Shown piece by piece: positions 56,643 to 64,000 of a stretch of 64,000 nucleotides of DNA (within the stretch, counting starts at the first letter, position 1; each line of letters begins with the position of its first letter). The position numbers and the translations under genes are program-made. The notes under the pieces were generated by a model. The model was given only the letters and a program-made list of their open reading frames with translations. It was not told the origin of the DNA and searched no databases. The stretch covers positions 90,492,745-90,556,744 of the forward strand of contig NC_092053.1 of assembly GCF_003086295.3 (NCBI RefSeq), written 5' to 3'. This stretch comes from Arachis hypogaea. Its lineage: Eukaryota > Streptophyta > Magnoliopsida > Fabales > Fabaceae.

Positions 56643-58646
56643 ACCTAAGAAGAGGTATAAGAGAAGATATAGAGGTATATGAGGTAAAGAAACAAATTTT
56701 AAAACCTGTGTTTAAGTTAAAAAGAAAAGAGTTAAAGTGATATAGCTGTGTACCTGACCTTACAGAGTAAACAGAGAATTGTAAAATGAGCTTTCTGTGA
56801 TATTCTAATGCTTGATTTATGATGATTGCTAATGATGGAGAGTATGGTTATATGTGAATTATGAGCCTTCGGGCAATGCTTGTGAATGTTGTGCGGGACG
56901 CCCGTATTGTGATGTTGCTTCCCAGACAGGCTGCGGTAGAGTAGTACCAGCCCTGCAAGCTGAATGCTTGGTAGAGGCCTGACTCGCATACCTGCGGTAT
57001 ATTGAGACTGAGCAAATACCAGCCCTGCAAGTCGAGAGTACTTGGTAGAGGGTATGCGGTACTTAATCTGGGATTAAGTTCTGGGAAGGCCTTATCTGAC
57101 TTGGAGGGTCGGATTGCGTCGGTGCGGGTCGAAACCGACAAATGAGCTCATTACCTGCAGTAGGGACAGACATGCATCATACTTGTTTGTGCATTATTTA
57201 TTGCTAATCTTCTTATGTTCTTGTTCTATTCCTGTTTGTTTGAGCATAACTGTGTGATTGTATATTAATGTGTGAATGTGCATTTATTTCCTATTTTCTC
57301 TCTTGCTCATGTGTTAGTTTATGTTGCTGTTATGTACATATTACTCTATATTTATTTATACTTCTATGACCATGGACATTATAAATGAACTTAACTGTAA
57401 ACCCCGACCTTACTAAGAACTCCCCAGTTCTTACCCCTTACACCCTACAGATGGACACGGGAGTCCTATTCTACGAGATTGATCCACCGTACATCCACGA
57501 AGACCCGGTGCGTGGCGAGTATTACATCTACTGTGCGGCACCTCGTATCTGTAATTATGTAGTTCATGGTAGACCTTTCCAGTACCCTATTAGGAAGCAT
57601 ACTTTAATCCTGATGCACCCTATGACTTTCCTTTATCTTGGTTACACCCCGGCGGACCTGGGATTCCTCATCCTGAGGAGCAGATGCCACCTCCACCTGA
57701 CTATCCTCCTCCACCTTAACCTCCTCTACCTGATGAGCCTATACCTGCCCAGCTTATCCATGAGGCACCTTCTGCACCTTTTGTCCTTGATGAGTGGGGT
57801 GTTCCTGTGTTGCCACCCGAGCTTGATCCTTTACCTGAGCCGATCGAGCCTCCTGTCTTTGATGAGCAGCAGGGACATGAGTATGATCAGATCATGGAGG
57901 CTCCACCTCCTTCTCCAGACTGTATTTTGTTTGGTAGCTATCTTTTATGGTTCCTGTGGCCAGCAGTAGTTCCTCTGCTATCACTCCGGCAGAAGAAGAG
58001 GACGAGGAAGAAGAAGATCTAGAGGAAGATCCTAACTTCATAGTTATCTCCTCTGACAGCGATGACGATGAGCCAGACGAGGCGCCAGCAGGCGAGCATC
58101 ACCATTCGCCCGGTGATTTTCCGTGAGGTACTCTGGACCAGGATTGAGGAGACTTTTTGAGATGCCTAGTCTAACTTAGTACATTAGAGTGTCTCCCTCA
58201 CTTTTGTTAGCATGATTAGAGGGAATAGGCATATCATAGAGTTAGGCTAGCCTGGGTGCCAACTTAGGGGCTTTTGGTCAGGCCAGGCCCTGGGGCGTCT
58301 TTGTACATATATGTATATACTATATGAGTCACTGACTTAGGGGTGTTGTACTATAGCTCTATGCTTATATAACTGAGCCACTTCTGTAACATGATGTATA
58401 TTATAGTGTGTTGTTCCATATTCTGTTATCTTTTGTCTTATGTATGTGAACGTTTAATTATCCCTTGATATATGGAAGTATGCGACTTTAAATTATTCTT
58501 GTTAAAAAAAATTTACTTGTAAAATTCGTGGGGTTTTAACAACGTACAGGCTTATATTTATTAATTAATAATACAAAAAGGAAAAACAAGTTGGTAACAT
58601 TCGATTTCTAGTATGATCTAGACATGCCTAGAAGTTGGTCGTTACA
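56643..58646 (+). repeat. Partial third H-type LTR after the gap
   Basis: Aligns with 53427-55411 and keeps the complete LTR end (GTTACA). It shares the TAA variant and others with the H 3' LTR but also private differences, so it is a separate copy. About a dozen single-base deletions, mostly in homopolymers, suggest poor consensus at the gap edge. Confidence 0.8.
57451..58126 (+). pseudogene. LTR ORF, third copy (frameshifted)
   Basis: Same start and end as the other two copies. It has the TAA of the H 3' LTR and single-base deletions near 57596 and 57942 that change frame; these may be sequencing errors. Confidence 0.5.
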
Positions 58647-59665
58647 CCATGTATACATGCATTATATGATTGAGGCATATTTTGTTTAGCTCACTTATCA
58701 CAAATAAGCCTACCCTTTCAATCACCTTTGTTAGCCACTTTGAGCCTTTTTTCCCATTTGTTCTATATTTTACCACATTACTAGCCTTAAGCAAAAAAGC
58801 AATTAAACACCCCAAATTGAATCTTTGGTTAGCTTAAGATAGAAATTGTGTGTTAATTGAGTATGGGAAGATTGTGGGAACAACGGTTAATAAGGGAATG
58901 TGTCATGATAAAATAATGGGAATTTGGGTACCTACTCATGTGAAACTAGAGAAATTGAAAATCTATGTGCATTGATAATGTTATGTTTATTTAAAAAAAA
59001 TTCAAAAATATTTAGTACATAAATAAATAAATAAGGAGACAAAATTACCCAAATTCTAAGTAAAGATAAGCTCCAAGGTCAATGCATATGTGATAAAAGT
59101 TAAAAGAAAAGTTGTTACATGAGTATGTAATGGAAAAGTGAAAATTATGGGTAGCTAGGCATGATTCTAGAGTTATATAGAATGTATGTATGTTAGGTGA
59201 AAGCTTAGGTTAGTCAAAGATTCAATTTATAGCTCACTTAGCCATATGTATACCCTTACACTTACCTTAGCCCCATTACAACCTTGAAAAGACCTCATGA
59301 TGTTTGCATTAGTACATTAAATATTGTTGATTGGTTAGGTAAAGAACAAAAATTTAGAAAGCATGATTAGAGAAGGAAAGAGTGATTACCCTATACACTA
59401 TAGTGACTAGAGTGCATATACACCATCAATGAGGGTTCAATGCTTAATTCTATGTTCCCTGCTTTCATGACCTGTCTTCTTACAATTTTACCTGCTTTTG
59501 CTATATAATTTGAATTAGTGGAATTTGATTTATGCTTGTCTTGAAGAACCTATTTACTTTTAACCAAGTAGACAAGAATCATATAGTTGCAGTCATATAT
59601 ATAGGTTGCATTGCATTGCATGTGTCTTACATTTCTCTACTCATTTATTTTATCTCCTTAAGCTA
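58647..59665 (+). other. 3' non-coding region of element E
   Basis: AT-rich, aligns with the C 3' region in reverse (18452-19600), including TTACTTTTAACCAAGTAG. No gene is seen. Confidence 0.7.
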
Positions 59666-59702
59666 AGCATGAGGACATGCTAATGTTTAAGTGTGGGGAG
59701 GT
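59666..59702 (+). promoter_or_regulatory. LTR-proximal AGGA hairpin and polypurine tract, element E
   Basis: AGCATG (59666-59671), loop AGGA, CATGCT (59676-59681), then AATGTTTAAGTGTGGGGAG before the LTR. Confidence 0.65.
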
Positions 59703-60106
59703 TGATAAACCACTATTTTATGATTTATATTGTGTTTAATTGAGTGGTTTTTATCAAGCCATTACCTACTTATTCATATGAATTGCATGATTTTATAATT
59801 CCTTCCTAGTATTGTCTATGGTTGAAAAATTGCTTCCTAGAAACCTTTAAGTAGTACATTTTAACTCTTCTTTATACCATTCGATGCCGTGATCCGTGTG
59901 TTAAGTGTTTCAGGCTTCATAGGGCAGGAACGGTCAGAGAATGAAGAAGCTGAAAAATGGAAGGAACACAAGAAATTAAGGAGATGACCAGCGAACACTG
60001 ACGCGAGCGCATGGCTCATGCGAGCACGCAAAATAAAGAAATTGTAGTGACGCGAACGCATGCCTGATGCAAACGCGTGGATTGGAGTCTTCACGAATGA
60101 CGCGAA
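59703..60106 (+). repeat. First part of the 3' LTR of element E
   Basis: Starts TGATAAACCACTATTTT like C, then includes GACGCGAGCGCATG motifs. It is cut at 60107 by element I. Confidence 0.75.
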
Positions 60107-60404
60107 TGATGCCAAGGCATCTAAGCCTAGTTTTACTAGCCTTTTTCCTTTGTTTTTAATAGGTTTTATACACTTTCTTGGGTTACAAGTAAGCCATTTG
60201 GGTGAAAATTCATGTGTATTTGGATTCAATCAACCATGAGTAAATTGATGCATTTTCATGAGGTTTTATGCTATAATTTCTTATATGTCAAGGATGAGAA
60301 GAAGTCTTATGATTTTAGCAATTTGATTGATGACAGGTGACAAACTTGGAGAAGTGAAGAAAGGATAGCAGAAATAAAAAGCAAAACCACCCAGGGAAAA
60401 GCTC

Positions 60405-60890
60405 ACGTTTGTGCCAACATTTGCCCCAAACTTGAGGTCAAACATTAGCTTAAGAAGAACCCTGGAGGAAGCAACGTTTGCGCGAACGTTTGCCTCAAAC
60501 TTGAGGTCAAACGTTGGCTCAAAACTTAACCCTGGAGGAAGCAACATTTATGCCAACGTTTGCCTCAAACTTGAGGTCAAACGTTGGCTCAAAAATTAAC
60601 CCAGGAGAAGCCAAGGTTTGTGCCAACGTTTGCCTCAAACTTGAGGTCAAACGTTGGCTCAAAACTTAACCCTGGAGGAAGCAACGTTTGCGCCAACGTT
60701 TGCCTCAAACTTGAGGTCAAACGTTGGCTCAAAACTTAACCCTGGAGGAGTCAACATTTGCGCCAACGTTTGCCTCAAACTTGAGGTCAAACGTTGGCTC
60801 AAAAAAATGCACCAGGAGGACTTAACATTTGCCCCAACGTTTGCCTCAAACTTGAGGTCAAACATTGGCTAAAAATTTCCCTGGGGAGAA
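60405..60890 (+). repeat. 70-bp tandem repeat in the LTR of element I
   Basis: About seven units; ACGTTGGCTC recurs at 60511, 60581, 60651, 60721 and 60791, exactly 70 bp apart, with diverged units at each end. Each unit holds CCAACGTTTG...CAAACGTTGG with inner CCTCAA/TTGAGG, a near-continuous 16-bp stem. ORFs across it are repeat artefacts. Confidence 0.9.
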
Positions 60891-61137
60891 CCACGTTTGA
60901 GCTCACGTTTGACCTCAAACGTGAACTCAAACGTGAGTGACAGAAAAGTACCGTTCTGCATAATGCTAACACGCAAATGTTTGAGTCAAAGTTTGCCTCA
61001 AACGTGAATGCTCCAAAGTCCAAATTGCAAACGAATTTCTTCTCAAGTCCAAGAGCAATCAACTGAGGCTATCTTCAATCCAATTCTATCAAGGCCAAAG
61101 CCCAAATTCAGGGCTTAATGATCAATAGAAGGAAGTG

Positions 61138-61145
61138 TATAAATA
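61138..61145 (+). promoter_or_regulatory. TATA box, element I LTR
   Basis: TATAAATA followed by GAAGC, about 900 bp before the LTR end. Confidence 0.55.
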
Positions 61146-62053
61146 GAAGCTAGTTTGATTTAGAGAGGACTTTTACTTTTACTTTGAACTTTTTTTCCTC
61201 TGTTAGAATTGAAACTTGTAATTTGGAGAGCTTTCTTTTTTATCTTGGAGAATTGGGAGGAGAATTGAGTTCTCTTCCCCTCTGGGTTTTCTATTTCCTT
61301 TTCTCCAAAGCTTACTTGAGTCTTGATAGTGAATAGTTGAGGAAATTCTGTCTCAACCTCACCCTTGAGATCTCTTTGTTCCTTTCTCCGCATAATTCAA
61401 GAATTCAGTGATTTGAATTCCAAGTTTCTTTACTATTTTGAATTTTAATTTGTTTGCAATTACTCTTTGAATTGGATCAAGGAAGGCAGTGAGATCTAGA
61501 CTTGGTTTTCTAGTCTCTTGACCCCTGAGATCTTGAAATTTCCTTTTAGCTCATCTGCTGAATGCTTCTTGAAGCTGATTTACTTTTCTGTTTGAAATCA
61601 ATCTCAATTTAATTCATCATCTACTCTTCTGCTTGTTGCAATTTATTTTTGCTTGTTTAAATTTCTACAATCCCAATTCCCAATTCCTTTTATAATTCAA
61701 GCAGTTTATATTTCTTGCACTTTAAGTTTCAGTCATTTACAGTTCTTGCAATCTAAGTTTTTGCAATTTATATTACTTGCACTTTAAGATTCAGCTTCTT
61801 TACTTTCTTTACCCTTTAATTTACAGTCAATTGCCCCTCTCCCTTTACGATTCATGTAATTTAGCTTCTGTCAATTACAAATCACTCAAATTAACTTTTG
61901 TTTGCTTGACTAAATTAACCACTAAACTAAAATTGCTCAATCCTTCAATCCCTGTGGGATCAACCTCACTCACGTGAGTTATTATTACTTGATGCGACCC
62001 GGTACACTTGCCGGTGAGTTTTGTGTTGGATCATTTTTCACACATAAAGTTTT

Positions 62054-62071
62054 TGGCGCCGTTGCCAGGGA
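62054..62071 (+). other. Primer binding site, tRNA-Asp type, element I
   Basis: TGGCGCCGTTGCCAGGGA, one change from the tRNA-Asp complement, about ten bases after the LTR. Confidence 0.85.
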
Positions 62072-62262
62072 TTGATTAGATTGACAATGATTAAGTGAAG
62101 TGGAGGTCTAGATCAAGCACTTTTTCTTTTCTATTTCTTTAATTTTTGACTAACACACTAACTGTTTGAATTTTTGCTTAAGCTAACTAAAACCTCACTT
62201 TAGCAATAGAGTGGAGTTTTCCTGGTCTTTCTGGTTTTGTGTGATTTTTATGTTTTGGTTGT

Positions 62263-64000
62263 ATGTCAGGTACAAGGAGAGCTATACCCACTTTTTGTGA
62301 ACAAGACGAAAGAACTCTCAGAAGGATAAGAAGAGAAGCTAGAGGGAAGGCTGTTGTTGGAGAAGAAGATTCTGAGGAGGAATATCACGAAATGGAAGGG
62401 GATCCCTCTAATCCCAATCATCCAAAAGGAGGAGTCAACAACAATCCACCACAGAGGAGAGTATTGGCTTCGTACACATTTGCAAACCCAAGACATTGTG
62501 GGAGTAGCATTCTTACCCCAAATGTCAATGCAAATAACTTTGAATTGAAGCCACAACTCATCACATTGGTCCAAAACAATCGCTCTTTTGGGGGAGGGCC
62601 ACTTGAAGACCCAAACCAACACTTATCCACTTTCCTGAGGATATGTGATACTGTCAAATCTAATGGTGTGCATCCAGACATCTACAAGCTGTTGCTATTC
62701 CCATTCTCTCTCAGAGACAAAGCTACTCAATGGTTGGAGACATTTTCAAGAGAGAGCATCAACACTTGGGAAGATCTAGTGAGCAAGTTTCTTGCCAAAT
62801 TTTACCCACCTCAGAGGATTATTAGATTGAAGACAGAAGTACAAACATTCACACAATTGGATGCTGAAACTCTATACGAGGCATAGGAGAGATACAAGGC
62901 TTTGCTCAGGAAATGTCCACCAGACATGTTCACTGAATGGGACAAGCTTCAAAACTTCTATGAAGGACTCACTTTGAAGGCTCAAGAAGCACTGGATCAC
63001 TCAGCTGGAGGTTCTTTGTAACTCATGAAAACTGCAGAAGAGGCCCAAAACCTCATTGACATGGTGGCTAACAACCAATATTTTTTTGCTCACCAAAGGC
63101 AACACCAACCATCACAAAAGAAAGGAGTGATGGAGTTGGAAGGAGTGGACTCAATCCTAGCTCAAAATAAAATGATGCAGCAGCAGATTCAGTAATAATT
63201 TGAGCAAATGGCCAAGAGGATTGATAGCCTCCAAGTTGCAGCAGTAAATACAAGCCAGCCAGCAACCACATGGGGGCAAGGTGAAGAAGGTTGTGAAGAT
63301 CAACAGCAAAAGCAAGTGAACTACATGCACAATCAAGGCTCTGGACACAATGAGGTTTATGGTGACACTTACAATCCCTCCTGGAAGAACCACCCAACCT
63401 TAAATGGGGAGATAATCACACTCAGACTCAACAGCCATGGCAAAGGAATTCAAACCAAAACAGTTGGAAAAACACAAACCACAACAACTAGAAGAATAAC
63501 AACCAAAATACATACAGAAAACCCCAAAACACTTACCCCAACTCTAACCATCATCCATCCAATAACCAAGCCACCAATCAAAACACTTAACATCAACCCT
63601 CAACATCTCACAAGACTCTCAGAGAATCACCAACTTGGAGCTCTTAATGGAGAAAATGATGAAGCACCAAGAGATGACAATAAAGAACCAGAAAGTTTCC
63701 ATGAAGAATATGGAGAGACAGATTAGACAGCTTTCCAAGCAAATTGCTATTGAAAGGCCATCAAGCTCATTACCAAGCGACACCATTCCTAATCCGAAAG
63801 AAGAGTGCAAAGCTATACAGCTAAGGAGTGGGAAAACATTGGTGAACAACAAAGAAGCAACCAAAAAGCCTAAGGACAGCAACAAAGAGCCAACAGAGAA
63901 AGAGGAAGCTAGCAAAAGGGACATGACAACAAGCAAAAATATCCCAGAAAAACTCAAAGAGAAGGATAGTCAGCCACACAATTCAAGGGGAGAAAAGGAG
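62263..64000 (+). pseudogene. gag, element I (broken, runs off the window)
   Basis: The start MSGTRRAIPTFCEQDERTLRR is followed by a gag core: NANNFELKPQLITLV, FLRICDTVKSNGV, RDKATQWLETF, FLAKFYPPQRIIRL. TAG at 62884 replaces the Trp codon of LYEAWERYK. After it the frame continues (ERYKALLRKCPPDMF, LIDMVANNQYFF) with more stops near 63019 and 63195, then a Gln/Asn-rich tail. At the window end, IPNPKEECKAIQLRSGK resembles the gag-PR linker of E. Confidence 0.8.

Larger units (their letters stand above)
35548..60106 (+). mobile_element. Element E: autonomous-type Athila element (family 2), interrupted by H, the gap and I
   Basis: Segments 35548-42919, 55412-55642 and 58647-60106 belong together. 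They run gag C-terminus, PR, RT, RNase H, IN, hairpin 1, CpG palindromes, ORF3, distal hairpin, 3' region, proximal hairpin and the first 404 bp of the 3' LTR. The 5' LTR, PBS and gag N-terminus are absent at the junction with G. It is the only Athila-like copy in the window with RT and IN. Confidence 0.85.
60107..62044 (+). repeat. 5' LTR of element I
   Basis: Starts TGATGCCAAGGCATC and ends near TTTTCACACA, about 1.94 kb, with the tandem array and TATAAATA at 61138. The end before the array and the 900 bp after it hold no gene. Confidence 0.7.
60107..64000 (+). mobile_element. Element I: Athila-like element, 5' part
   Basis: LTR (60107-62044), PBS and a broken gag; it continues beyond the window. 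It is a third family, since the LTR and palindromes differ from families 1 and 2. It lies within E's 3' LTR, so it inserted after E. Confidence 0.8.

Noticed and set aside
56643..58646. Exact duplicate of the H 3' LTR caused by assembly
   Set aside because: It has private substitutions and keeps about 31 bp deleted from the H 3' LTR, so it is a distinct copy, even if its consensus is poor.
60405..60890. CRISPR-like array
   Set aside because: Units are contiguous 70-bp tandem repeats with no unique spacers, inside a plant LTR.

Overview
The window is plant nuclear repeat DNA with no recognisable host gene. It is a nested, partly inverted stack of LTR retrotransposons. Gag, protease (PR), reverse transcriptase (RT), RNase H and integrase (IN) motifs are of Ty3/gypsy type. 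The tRNA-Asp-like primer sites with an extra 3' ORF (ORF3) are typical of the Athila/Calypso lineage, and one Tekay-like chromovirus is also present. The LTR start TGATGAGCGGATAATT and the CTGGCGTT/AACGCCAG palindromes are what I remember from Arachis (peanut) genomes. The genus is therefore recollection, not proof. A run of exactly 1000 N (55643-56642) marks a scaffold gap.

Layout. Family 1 (LTR starts TGATGAGCGG, about 1.6-1.7 kb): element A (+, 1-7689), element B (-, 7690-17277), fragment F (-, 24734-27303) and element G (+, 27304-35547). These carry gag-PR and sometimes ORF3, but no RT, RNase H or IN. Family 2 (LTR starts TGATAAAC): element C (-, 17278-24733), a non-autonomous copy, and element E (+, from 35548), which has gag C-terminus, PR, RT, RNase H, IN and ORF3, all broken by frameshifts. 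Element H (+, 42920-55411), a complete Tekay-like chromovirus with about 3.8 kb LTRs, sits inside E's ORF3 with near-identical 5-bp flanks (cccgt/cctgt). After the gap come another partial H-type LTR (56643-58646), the 3' part of E (58647-60106), and element I (60107 to the window end), inserted in E's 3' LTR.

The coding parts are decayed. Ten in-frame stops checked against paralogous or family-conserved codons are each explained by one C-to-T or G-to-A change. The non-coding parts are more striking. Both Athila-like families carry a perfect or near-perfect hairpin with a purine tetraloop (mostly AGGA), followed by TTTAAGT, at two places: next to the 3' LTR and 1.2-2.3 kb upstream. The stems differ completely between families but keep pairing. 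A second hairpin (GGG-AGRCAA-CCC core) follows the last PR or IN codon in six of six elements. A third pair with swapped stems lies in the family 1 3' region. These look like conserved cis-acting RNA signals. Element H encodes a 225-codon Pro-rich, acidic ORF inside each LTR, apparently in U3. Each family also has its own CG-centred palindrome array shared between LTR and internal region.
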